From Deltaproteobacteria bacterium (GTDB lineage: Bacteria > Desulfobacterota > Desulfobulbia > Desulfobulbales > VMSU01): a stretch of DNA of 8,273 nucleotides. The position numbers and the translations under genes were made by a program. The notes under the pieces were generated by a model that ran no database searches, was not told the DNA's origin, and worked only from the letters and a program-made list of their open reading frames with translations. Shown here in pieces: positions 1 to 6,125 of the stretch. The stretch covers positions 1-8,273 of the forward strand of contig JAJSAA010000017.1 in the NCBI GenBank assembly GCA_024274995.1, written 5' to 3'. Every line of letters starts with the position of its first letter. Position 1 is the stretch's first letter.

Positions 1-2
1 AT

Positions 3-53
3 GTGCTTCGCGGTGGCTGGTCTGATAATTCCCGGTATCCGGATAAAAAATGA
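3..53 (+). pseudogene. Possible C-terminal remnant of a formylglycine-generating-enzyme-like (FGE-sulfatase) gene
   Basis: Frame 3 reads VLRGGWSDNSRYPDKK and then stops at 51-53. The start of this peptide resembles the conserved V-L-R-G-G-S-W-x-D-N signature near the C-terminus of FGE-sulfatase (SUMF1/EgtB-type) domain proteins. In that family the signature is normally followed by an L-R-S-A-x-R segment and about 20 more residues ending in a G-F-R motif. Here the frame ends early and those parts are missing, so if the match is real the gene is truncated or frameshifted. The window edge removes everything upstream. The resemblance covers only about 10 residues and could be chance. Confidence 0.25.
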
Positions 54-246
54 AAATTGCGTCGCCAAATCTTTTCCTGATTTCTGGCAGCGCTTTGCCC
101 GTTTATCCAAATTGAATTAATCTAAGCGCGTCCAGCAGGGAGTCTCGGAGACGCTCGCATGCGATTGTAGTCCTATCGCTGCATTCCGGGGGTATTCTCG
201 AGTCAAGGGTGTAGTTTGTTGAGTGCCTGCGAACTGGCATCCATCC
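54..246. other. Intergenic stretch with no supported gene
   Basis: No convincing reading frame with a ribosome-binding site is present. Small dyads occur, such as GTCTC-G-GAGAC at 142-152 and GCGAT/ATCGC arms at 161-165 and 175-179. Neither is followed by a T-run, on either strand, that would make a good intrinsic terminator for the minus-strand kinase gene ending at 247. Confidence 0.5.
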
Positions 247-1938
247 TTATGAATTTCGGCCGCTGCGCCAGATGGAGATGAGCAGCCAGACACCACCTAT
301 TGCGGCGCTGATAAAGCCCAGCAGACCAAAGATGGGTAAACCAAGCAGGATGGGGCCGTGATCTACGGTCATGACGATGGACGAACCGATGATCAGGGCG
401 GCGATGACAACCCCCATGGTCAGGCGGCTGGTGGCGCGGTCCAGCTGATTGCCAAAACTTTGTAATTGCGTTACATCAACGTGTATTTGCAGTTTACCGC
501 GCCTAGCGGAGCGTAAAAGCTGGCGTAGATCCTGGGGCAGGCCTGTGAGAATGTCGAGACCGCTGGCCACCGCCCGCCATCCCCGTTTAATCAGGAGGTC
601 AGGGGCATAACGGGCCAGCAGCGCTCGGCGCAGAAAATGGGAGGCCTCGGTCACCATGTCAAAGTCCGGGTCTAACTGGCGGCCCATTCCTTCTAAACTA
701 ATCAAAGATTTGACCAACAGTGTCAAATCAGCTGGTAAGGCGAGATGATAATCCTGGAGGAGAATTGTCATGTCCGCGAACATGGTACTGATGTTTAGTT
801 CCTTCAGGGGCACGCCATGGTATTGATCAACAAGGCTCTCAATTTCTAATTTCAGGTTTTCAACATTGATTTTACTCTCCCCCGTCCAGTCGAGTAATAC
901 CTCGACTGCGTGATCGGCATCCATCTCCACCAGGCCATGGAGCAGATCCACGACCTGGTTGCGGCGATGGGCGGATAAGTGGCCGACCATTCCGAAGTCA
1001 ATAAATGCTATGCGGTTTTCCGTCAGGTAAAAGAGATTGCCCGGATGGGGGTCAGCGTGGAAGAAGCCATCCTCTAAGATCATCTGCAATACGGCCTGAG
1101 CGCCGCGCTGGGCGATGAGTTTTCGGTCAAGACCGGCCTTGTCAAGACCCTGCAGGTCACGGCCGGGAATGCCGTGGATGGCCTCCTGGACATTCACCAG
1201 CTCCCCCGTCCATTCCCAATAAACCTTGGGGATGACGATTTCAGGGCGGTTCTTTAAATTACGGGCAATTCGTTCCGCATTGCGGCATTCCGTGGCGAGA
1301 TTCAGTTCTCGGCGCAGAGACAGGGTGAATTGCCGCACTACCTCTCGTGGTTTGAAGCGGCGCATTTCCTTGGATTCTGCCTCAATAATTTTTGCCAGGC
1401 GCTGTAAGAGCCGCAGGTCAGCTTCTACAACCGGTTTGATCCCAGGACGACGTACTTTGACAATGACCTCATCCCCGTTGTGCAGGCGGGCGCTGTGTAC
1501 CTGGGCAATGGAGGCCGCGGCCAGCGGCTTTGTAATAAGCTCGGCGAAGATTTTTTCTGGAGCCGCCCCCAGCTCATCCTGTAGCTGCCGCCTGATTTGC
1601 TCGAAGGGTACCAACGGGGCTCGATCCTGTAATTTCTCAAATTCGGCAATCCACTCAGGGGCAAAAAGATCGACGCGGGTGGCGAGAATCTGGCTCAGTT
1701 TAATGAAGGTCGGCCCCATCTCCTCCAGGGCTCGGCGCACTCGTGCCGGTGGTGTCAGCCGGGCCAGTTCGCCCGCTTCATTCCAATGCAGTACCTTGCC
1801 GGCCCGTTCCAGGGCGTTGGCCATTCCCAGTCTCCGTACCAGGTCGCTGAAGCCATAACGAATCAGCACTGAGGCAATGTCATGGAGTCGCCCGAGATCA
1901 CGGGCGGCACTTAGGGTCTCCCAGAGAGCAGAGGACAT
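247..1938 (-). CDS. UbiB/AarF/ABC1 (COQ8-like) atypical kinase family protein with two C-terminal membrane helices
   Basis: A full-length 563-residue member of the UbiB/ABC1/COQ8 family. These membrane-associated ATPase/kinase-like proteins support ubiquinone or other isoprenoid-lipid metabolism. Landmarks in order: GPTFIK-LSQ-ILATR at about 75-88, the place of the family KxGQ motif but with Ser for Gly; an Ala-rich loop AAASIAQVH at 140-148; the nucleotide-binding Lys in VIVKVRRPG (K161); ELNLATE at 211-217, where ELD is usual; the catalytic loop GFFHADPHPGN (H294, D296, N301); and the metal-binding DFG (D314-G316). Two hydrophobic helices at about 507-525 and 528-556 would anchor the C-terminus. 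The ATG overlaps the stop of the upstream gene (TAATG), and AGGA lies 6 nt before it, so it is probably translationally coupled to the helical-protein gene. Family assignment is secure. The substrate is unknown, and no ubiquinone genes are visible here, so I give no ubiB symbol. Confidence 0.95.
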   Translation of the reverse strand: MSSALWETLSAARDLGRLHDIASVLIRYGFSDLVRRLGMANALERAGKVLHWNEAGELARLTPPARVRRALEEMGPTFIKLSQILATRVDLFAPEWIAEFEKLQDRAPLVPFEQIRRQLQDELGAAPEKIFAELITKPLAAASIAQVHSARLHNGDEVIVKVRRPGIKPVVEADLRLLQRLAKIIEAESKEMRRFKPREVVRQFTLSLRRELNLATECRNAERIARNLKNRPEIVIPKVYWEWTGELVNVQEAIHGIPGRDLQGLDKAGLDRKLIAQRGAQAVLQMILEDGFFHADPHPGNLFYLTENRIAFIDFGMVGHLSAHRRNQVVDLLHGLVEMDADHAVEVLLDWTGESKINVENLKLEIESLVDQYHGVPLKELNISTMFADMTILLQDYHLALPADLTLLVKSLISLEGMGRQLDPDFDMVTEASHFLRRALLARYAPDLLIKRGWRAVASGLDILTGLPQDLRQLLRSARRGKLQIHVDVTQLQSFGNQLDRATSRLTMGVVIAALIIGSSIVMTVDHGPILLGLPIFGLLGFISAAIGGVWLLISIWRSGRNS

Positions 1939-2615
1939 TATTTTTCCTGCTTGTTACTGCTGGCTTTGTTAAGGGCCTCTGCCAGGCCGTCGAGGAAACC
2001 GGCGGCGGCCTGGGACATCTGGGCGCCTGCTTTTAAAAGGCTTTCGGCACTGGCACTCACCCCTTCGCGCATATTTTGACCAAACTGACTGCTCAGGGCT
2101 CCAGCCGCTTTGGCTGCCGCTTTGCCAACCAGGGTACCGCTGGTGCGGGCGTGTTGGGCCAGATTGTTGAGTGAATCTTTTACCGCTGTATTAGATGTCC
2201 TGGCTATATCTATTACGGTATCGAGAAACATATCTTCCAGGGCCCGGAGATCATCCAGAGCCTGTTTGAGATTTTGAGTGCCGAAATTTTTTATATTGCC
2301 AGTAGCTTCCTGAACGGCCAGCTTGGAAGCCTCAGCGGAGGTGGCCAGGGCTTCATCCACCCCGGCCATTGCCTCTTGTAATACCTGTTTTGTCTGAGCG
2401 CCTTGCCGTATTATGCCGACGCTCGCGCCGCGCAGTACAGCCTGGACGACTTCCCGCATTTTGTGCAGATCCAGCTGCCCTTCGCTCAGGGCTTTTAAGG
2501 TGATATTGCGGACAGCCCCGCGAATATCCTCCCCGTTCTCGACGGCGGCGCGGGCGGCTTCTTCTGCCTTCTGATTCGTGCTTTCCGTGTTTTCCTGATT
2601 TGTATGCTCATTCAT
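1938..2615 (-). CDS. Alanine-rich, mostly helical protein of unknown function (phasin-like / DUF6781-like), first gene of the kinase operon
   Basis: 225 residues from the ATG at 2615. I chose this start because GAGG sits 8 nt upstream. An in-frame GTG at 2660 and ATG at 2633 would give 240 or 231 residues but have weaker ribosome-binding sites. The protein is rich in Ala, Gln, Asn and Leu, lacks Cys and Trp, and has no signal peptide or membrane segment. After a polar N-terminus of about 15 residues comes a run of amphipathic helices, ending in an Ala/Gly/Ser-rich stretch (GKAAAKAAGALSSQF, then AGAQMSQAAAGFLDGLAEAL) and a charged tail. This pattern is like phasins and other coiled-coil or lipid-surface proteins. 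From memory it also resembles DUF6781, but I could not check. Its stop overlaps the start of the UbiB-family gene by one base, so the two proteins are probably made in linked amounts and may act together. No enzymatic motif is visible. Confidence 0.8.
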   Translation of the reverse strand: MNEHTNQENTESTNQKAEEAARAAVENGEDIRGAVRNITLKALSEGQLDLHKMREVVQAVLRGASVGIIRQGAQTKQVLQEAMAGVDEALATSAEASKLAVQEATGNIKNFGTQNLKQALDDLRALEDMFLDTVIDIARTSNTAVKDSLNNLAQHARTSGTLVGKAAAKAAGALSSQFGQNMREGVSASAESLLKAGAQMSQAAAGFLDGLAEALNKASSNKQEK

Positions 2616-2636
2616 TTTGTTATCCTCATTCATTTT
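2607..2636 (-). repeat. 18-bp-period tandem duplication at the start of the helical-protein gene
   Basis: Read on the minus strand, AAAATGAATGAG occurs at 2636-2625 and again at 2618-2607, a period of 18 bp. Translated in frame, it gives MNEDNK then MNEHTN, so two potential start codons lie six codons apart. Only the second has a good ribosome-binding site: the GAGG of the first unit serves the ATG of the second. Confidence 0.8.
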
Positions 2637-2733
2637 GTGTAAGCGCTCAACAAACCACACTCTTGACTTTATAACCTCTCGAAATGTAGCGGTACGACTA
2701 CGATCGTAGTCGTACCGCTACATTTTGTTATCC
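2613..2733. repeat. 13-bp direct repeats bracketing the palindrome (duplicated RBS/start region)
   Basis: CATTTTGTTATCC occurs exactly at 2613-2625 and 2721-2733. Read on the minus strand this is GGATAACAAAATG, the ribosome-binding region plus ATG of the helical-protein gene. The upstream copy runs into the palindrome as ATG-TAG, a start codon followed directly by a stop. The copies bracket 95 bp that contain most of the palindrome. The arrangement resembles a target duplication made by an inserted element; that origin is inference. Confidence 0.7.
2682..2725. repeat. Perfect 44-bp palindrome (REP-like element or leader hairpin)
   Basis: The sequence is its own reverse complement across 44 bp, with arms AAATGTAGCGGTACGACTAC and its complement meeting at a central CGATCG. 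It lies between the minus-strand promoter candidate (2778-2806) and the start of the helical-protein gene, so it would form a very stable hairpin in that transcript's leader, about 66 nt before the ATG. No T-run follows the hairpin in the minus-strand direction, so a standard terminator is unlikely. Possible roles are a REP/RAYT-type repeat, a regulator-binding site or an RNA-stability element. Confidence 0.85.
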
Positions 2734-2777
2734 AAAAAGATGGCTCAGGCTCAGTCAACTTGTTCCTAATTATAATT

Positions 2778-2806
2778 ATGATACCCTCAGTATTTTTATT
2801 TGCCAA
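2778..2806 (-). promoter_or_regulatory. Sigma70-type promoter candidate for the helical-protein/kinase operon
   Basis: On the minus strand TTGGCA (2806-2801) is followed after exactly 17 bp by TATCAT (2783-2778), with a TATAAT-like AT-rich stretch just beyond. A start near 2771 would give a leader of about 155 nt that includes the palindrome. Called by consensus match only. Confidence 0.5.
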
Positions 2807-2936
2807 CTCTAAATGGCTTTTGTGCAATGCTGGCCGTAAATTATCCCCAAGGCCGAAGTATAGAGGCCTGTGAAAAAGCAAAATGAGTTTGTTGGGGGCT
2901 GCCCCTGATTCTTCTGGTCAGTAGTCAGTATATAGC

Positions 2937-2965
2937 TTGACATAGGGCAGAAGTAGATATATATT
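2937..2965 (+). promoter_or_regulatory. vapBC promoter with TATATATT operator-like boxes
   Basis: A perfect -35 TTGACA (2937-2942) is followed, after 17 bp, by TATATT (2960-2965), one base off the -10 consensus, about 40 bp before the vapB ATG. TATATATT occurs at 2958-2965, over the -10, and again at 2972-2979, with a related GTATATAG at 2928-2935 upstream of the -35. VapB/VapBC complexes of this kind normally repress their own promoter by binding repeated or palindromic boxes, so these are good operator candidates. The promoter is well supported; the operator role is inference. Confidence 0.7.
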
Positions 2966-3005
2966 CTTTGGTATATATTACTCAATTTTTATCAGGAGGG
3001 TGAAA

Positions 3006-3254
3006 ATGGATACTGCTAAGCTGTTTACCAACGGACGAAGTCAGGCTGTACGCTTACCAAAGTCATACCGATTTGAAGGTAAAGAAGTATATGTAAAAAA
3101 AGTCCCTGAAGGGGTTCTCCTCCTTCCAAAAGATCATACAATATGGGATGCTTGGGAAAGAAATTTACAAAAATATGATTCGCCATTTATGGTAGAACGA
3201 AATCAGCCGAAATCCCAACAACACAGAGAAGGTCTAAATGATGTTTTTGATTGA
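3006..3254 (+). CDS. vapB: VapB-type antitoxin (SpoVT/AbrB-like DNA-binding fold)
   Basis: 82 residues from the ATG at 3006, which has AGGAGG ending 6 nt upstream. A GTG at 3000 in the same frame lies inside that ribosome-binding site and is unlikely to be the start. The N-terminal half (AKLFTNGRSQAVRLPKSYRF) is the classic swapped-hairpin AbrB-type domain of VapB, including NGRSQAVRLPK. The C-terminal half, with IWDAWERNL followed by a charged, flexible tail, matches the toxin-binding segment of Shigella/Salmonella-type VapB. The protein should neutralise the VapC RNase and, with it, repress the operon. Its last 17 bases overlap vapC. Base composition is clearly more AT-rich than the flanking operons, consistent with acquisition. 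Confidence 0.93.
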   Translation: MDTAKLFTNGRSQAVRLPKSYRFEGKEVYVKKVPEGVLLLPKDHTIWDAWERNLQKYDSPFMVERNQPKSQQHREGLNDVFD

Positions 3255-3642
3255 TACCAATATTTGCATATACATCATGAATGATCATCCGCCAGAGGTT
3301 ATTCAGAAATTTAGAGACATAGGCGTTGGGAATATTTGTATATCGTCAATAACTGTTTCGGAATTACAATATGGTGCATGCAAAAGTAAACAAATTAAAA
3401 AAAACATAGAACGACTTGATGAATTTCTTAGTCCATTTGAAATCCTTGCATACGATGAAAATGCATCAAATTTCTACGGGAAAATTCGTTCTAAGTTGGA
3501 GAAGAAAGGTAATATAATTGGACCTCTTGATATGCTAATTGCGGCCCATGCGCTAAGTAAAAATTTAACATTAATTACAAACAATGAAAAAGAATTCAAG
3601 CGAGTAAAATCATTGAAAGTTAAAAATTGGGTAAAAAAGTAA
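3238..3642 (+). CDS. vapC: VapC-type toxin, PIN-domain ribonuclease
   Basis: 134 residues, a usual VapC length. It is a Mg2+-dependent PIN-domain endoribonuclease; family members cut initiator tRNA or other structured RNAs and halt translation when VapB is lost. All acidic positions are present: D6 in FLIDTNICIY, E42 in TVSELQYGA, D98 in GPLDMLIAAHA, and the C-terminal TNNEKEF (about 114-120). The architecture and the IGPLD and TNNxxEF motifs resemble the enteric (Shigella virulence-plasmid/Salmonella) VapC group, whose target is initiator tRNA. That target is a suggestion only here. The start is ATGATG, overlapping vapB by 17 nt, with AAGG inside vapB as ribosome-binding site, so toxin synthesis is coupled to the antitoxin. 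The gene is intact and appears functional. No clear terminator follows. Confidence 0.95.
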   Translation: MMFLIDTNICIYIMNDHPPEVIQKFRDIGVGNICISSITVSELQYGACKSKQIKKNIERLDEFLSPFEILAYDENASNFYGKIRSKLEKKGNIIGPLDMLIAAHALSKNLTLITNNEKEFKRVKSLKVKNWVKK

Positions 3643-3718
3643 ATAACCAAAAAGACAGAGCCCCCCAACAACAAATGTATGTATATGGAATCACATAACG
3701 AACAAGGGGAGTAAAGGG

Positions 3719-3800
3719 GGGGACGTCTATGATATTATGCTTTGTTGCCAAGATAATTTATTAGTGGCTGATCAAAACGCATGAAATCATAGACGTCCCC
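3719..3800. mobile_element. 82-bp inverted-repeat element, REPIN/MITE-like
   Basis: GGGGACGTCTATGAT (3719-3733) is perfectly inverted at 3786-3800. Extending inward gives 22-bp arms (3719-3740 and 3779-3800) with two mismatches, separated by a 38-bp AT-rich middle. It encodes nothing of its own. Short elements with GGGGAC-type ends are, to my knowledge, common in deltaproteobacterial genomes, where REP-associated Y1 tyrosine transposases act on them. No transposase is present in this window, so it would be non-autonomous. The right arm abuts the decayed reading frame to its right. Confidence 0.55.
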
Positions 3801-4195
3801 ATTGTGCCTCCCAGAGCTTTTTCAAGTGCTGGATTTTCAACCCCTTCAGGATACTCTGAAATGATCTGTTCAATGAGATCAAGTTCTTCGGTGGAGCATA
3901 CACAATACGAGACATGGGAATTCTCCCTGTATAGACGGCAAAATAAGTGTGCATGCCACCTTTTGCGACTGCAAGGAACGACATTAATCGTGTCACGGTT
4001 TTTTAGATTGCCATTGGCCCGGTACCAGCTCTACCGCTTATACAGTATTCTGGATATTGGATATGGCCGAACGGCCTTGATCTCAATAATGGCAACAAAA
4101 CCACGAATTGTATTAAGATCGTTCTGGTCGATTATGATACCGCCTGTTTGATAAATCTATTTTGCCAGGATGATTTCTCCCGTTTGGGGAATACC
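3761..4195 (-). pseudogene. Decayed minus-strand reading frame of unknown family
   Basis: One frame of 145 codons, from just after a TAA at 4196-4198 to a TAA at 3761-3763, is interrupted only by TAG at 4157-4159 and at 4031-4033. Its peptides look protein-like: TGGIIIDQNDLNTIRGF then VAIIEIKAVRPYP in the middle block, and STEELDLIEQIISEYPEG then VENPALEKAL in the last. I do not recognise the family. Right after ENPALEKALGG the frame enters the right arm of the 82-bp inverted-repeat element at 3800, so the last 13 or so codons come from the element. A likely history is a gene truncated by the element and then hit by stop mutations. No start codon with a ribosome-binding site is apparent. It might instead be chance coding in AT-rich DNA. 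Confidence 0.35.
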
Positions 4196-4271
4196 TTAGC
4201 TGATTTTTGTTTTTTGCCGTTTGTAAAAATTATACCCTGTGACGGATTACATAAAACATTGTGGCGCTGAA

Positions 4272-6095
4272 TTATTGGTGGAGGCTTTCCGAGGTTTTCT
4301 TAAGCTGGCGGGCAAACTTTTTAAGCTGGTTGATATAGTAGGCCCGGTTGGCGGGATCAAGGGCAAAGGCCCTTTCCTCCACCTGAATGGCCTGCTTATT
4401 ATGGCCGTTGGCAAAATAGGCCAGGGCCAGGGTGTCGAGGATATGGGGGGCGGGCAGCTGAATCACGGCCCGCTTGGCGAGACGCAGGGCGGCGGTACGG
4501 TTGTGGATACTGTGAATGTCTGTGGTGAGCAGTAGCCAGGCCAGGTTATTTAAAACCTCAGCGTTGTCCGGGTTCAGGAGGAGGGATTTTTCATAGGCCG
4601 CTATGGCGTCTTGATAGTGACTACGGCTGTAATTCAGGTCACCGAGAAGCTGGGGCCAGACGAAATTTTGGGGATCATCGGCCATCTTCTGCTGAATGAC
4701 GGCCTGGGCGTATTTTTCCTGTGGGGCTCCGGCCATGAGATTATCCGGCATCTGCCACAGGGTGAGGGCGGAGAGTACAAGGATCAGGAGATAGGCCGCC
4801 AAGCTGCCGTAGATCTTGCGGTTATGGTTATGTAGATGCTTTGCATCGGCTTCGCAGCGCTGTAAAAAATCAATACGCTGGCTAATACTGAAATGGTGCC
4901 AGCTCGGCTGGTCGTGACTGGTACCGCTGAGCCAGGCGATCTTGTCAAAGACCCGCACCAGCGGCTCGGCACTGCCCATGGCTTTAAGGGCAAAGGCATC
5001 GGCCTGCCGTTCAAAATTACGCATGAAAAAGCCCAGGATATATCTGAAATAGACGATCATGAGGATAAACATGGCCCCGGTCTGGGCTGTGGCCAAGGCG
5101 TGGCTCGGCTGTTTATTGACCAGGTGCACCATCTTGTAGAAGAGGCTGGAATTGGCCAGGATATAGAGGATGGGATAGGTGGAGAGCTGGGTTAGGAGTC
5201 CGAAGCCCAAAAAGAGGAGGATGTAAATCTGCAGGTGGCGAAGTTTGACATGGCCCAGTTCGTGGGCCATTACCGCCTCTATTTCCTCTGGGGTCAGGGC
5301 CTGAAGCAGGGCCGGGGTTATGAGTAGGTAACGGCAGCCGGGGATAAGGCCCATAACTCCGGCGGTGAGGGCTTGGCCCTCAAACATGGGCCAGATCATA
5401 ATGTCGCTGTAACCAACCTTGTATTTGCGGCAGAAACTTTCGAGACGGCGACGTTCCGGGCCGTCCGGCATGGAGGTGCATCTCCAGACCCGGACAATCA
5501 GGGCTGGAAAGGTCAGGGCCAGGCAGATGAAAAATAAAAGCGAAATAACCGGCTCTCCCCACGATGAGTTGAGAACTGTCTTGAGTAGAGGAATGGGGGC
5601 CTGGCGCAGAAAATCAGCCAGCAGGGATAAAATCAGCCAGGGAAGAATAATGGGCAGATTGCTTTCCACATTGGTTCTGATAAAATTTCTGGTGGAATGG
5701 CCTTGTCCGAAAAGGCGGTTATAGGGGGCGGCCGCTGCGGCCCACATCATGATCAGATAAGCCATAAAGAGCAGCAGGCCGCCTAAATCAATTATGGAAG
5801 GCATAGTCCTCGCCAAGGGCAGCAGGCCGCAATAGTATTGAAAATCCAGGAGATATATATCTATGCTGAAAAAGACAATGGCCAGGATGGAGGCTCGTCG
5901 TTCAGCGTTGCTGTAAGCCGCGCCGCTAAGGAGTCGGGAGCTGAAAATTCGTTTCAACAACCCCTGATAGATGATGGTCTTGATGATAAAAATGCCCAGG
6001 GCGGTGAAAAATGGGAGCTGCGGTCGTTCCGGGATGCTGTTGGTTGAAAGCACCAGGATGACGATGAGAAAATATATTAAATTGGTATAGATCAA
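4272..6095 (-). CDS. Membrane-embedded M48 family zinc metallopeptidase with C-terminal TPR region
   Basis: 607 residues. The zinc-binding HELGH (278-282, within EAVMAHELGHVKLRH) and the downstream Glu of NFERQADAFA (E362) give the M48 (Ste24/HtpX-like) catalytic site. About eight hydrophobic segments surround it, at roughly 4-18, 32-47, 70-92, 102-123, 147-163, 183-204, 288-314 and 338-357. A further helix (430-447) precedes a non-membrane C-terminus with about three TPR-like repeats (about 478-585, including AIAAYEKSLLLNPDNAEVLNNLAWLLL). Such proteases cut membrane or misfolded envelope proteins, and the TPR part should bind a partner or substrate. The assigned start is TTG, with no clear ribosome-binding site; the only near upstream alternative is an ATT. 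Downstream starts would remove the first helix. It follows the J-domain gene by 30 nt and is probably co-transcribed. The family is secure; the start and the exact helix count are not. Confidence 0.92.
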   Translation of the reverse strand: MIYTNLIYFLIVILVLSTNSIPERPQLPFFTALGIFIIKTIIYQGLLKRIFSSRLLSGAAYSNAERRASILAIVFFSIDIYLLDFQYYCGLLPLARTMPSIIDLGGLLLFMAYLIMMWAAAAAPYNRLFGQGHSTRNFIRTNVESNLPIILPWLILSLLADFLRQAPIPLLKTVLNSSWGEPVISLLFFICLALTFPALIVRVWRCTSMPDGPERRRLESFCRKYKVGYSDIMIWPMFEGQALTAGVMGLIPGCRYLLITPALLQALTPEEIEAVMAHELGHVKLRHLQIYILLFLGFGLLTQLSTYPILYILANSSLFYKMVHLVNKQPSHALATAQTGAMFILMIVYFRYILGFFMRNFERQADAFALKAMGSAEPLVRVFDKIAWLSGTSHDQPSWHHFSISQRIDFLQRCEADAKHLHNHNRKIYGSLAAYLLILVLSALTLWQMPDNLMAGAPQEKYAQAVIQQKMADDPQNFVWPQLLGDLNYSRSHYQDAIAAYEKSLLLNPDNAEVLNNLAWLLLTTDIHSIHNRTAALRLAKRAVIQLPAPHILDTLALAYFANGHNKQAIQVEERAFALDPANRAYYINQLKKFARQLKKTSESLHQ

Positions 6096-6101
6096 GGGGG
6101 G

Positions 6102-6111
6102 TAGGCGCCTA
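6102..6111. repeat. 10-bp palindrome TAGGCGCCTA in the gap before the M48 gene
   Basis: A perfect 10-bp palindrome lies within the 30-nt spacer between the J-domain stop and the TTG assigned to the M48 gene, where a ribosome-binding site would be expected. It may be chance. Confidence 0.3.
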
Positions 6112-6125
6112 ATTGCTTATGGTTG

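Larger units (their letters stand above)
2888..3675. repeat. Imperfect short inverted repeats flanking vapBC
   Basis: TTTGTTGGGGGCT at 2888-2900 matches, in inverted orientation, AGCCCCCCAACAACAAA at 3659-3675, with one TTG and one G extra in the right copy. The left copy runs on into GCCCC, making a GGGGC-T-GCCCC hairpin (2895-2905). The pair encloses the whole vapBC module. This could mark the ends of a small acquired unit, but the match is short and gapped. Confidence 0.35.

Noticed and set aside
1..120. Plus-strand frame beginning MCFAVAGLIIPG, reminiscent of the HypC N-terminus (MCLAVPG)
   Set aside because: It is only 39 codons, lacks later HypC features and has no visible ribosome-binding site because it begins at the window edge.
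1226..1858. 210-codon plus-strand frame
   Set aside because: It is antisense to the well-supported kinase gene and has an Arg/Ser-rich composition typical of a shadow frame.
2669..2881. 70-codon minus-strand frame
   Set aside because: It runs through the palindrome and the promoter candidate, has no ribosome-binding site and resembles no family.
3643..3718. Intrinsic terminator after vapC
   Set aside because: The C-run and G-run can pair weakly, but no stem followed by a T-run is visible.
3787..4151. Frames of 69 codons (minus, 3787-3996) and 115 codons (plus, 3804-4151)
   Set aside because: Their translations lack family features. The third frame, on the minus strand, has far more protein-like composition, so these look like shadows of the decayed gene.
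4031..4159. TAG codons as pyrrolysine sense codons
   Set aside because: Two TAGs in an unrecognised frame with no start signal are more simply explained by decay. No PYLIS-like or pyl gene evidence is in the window.
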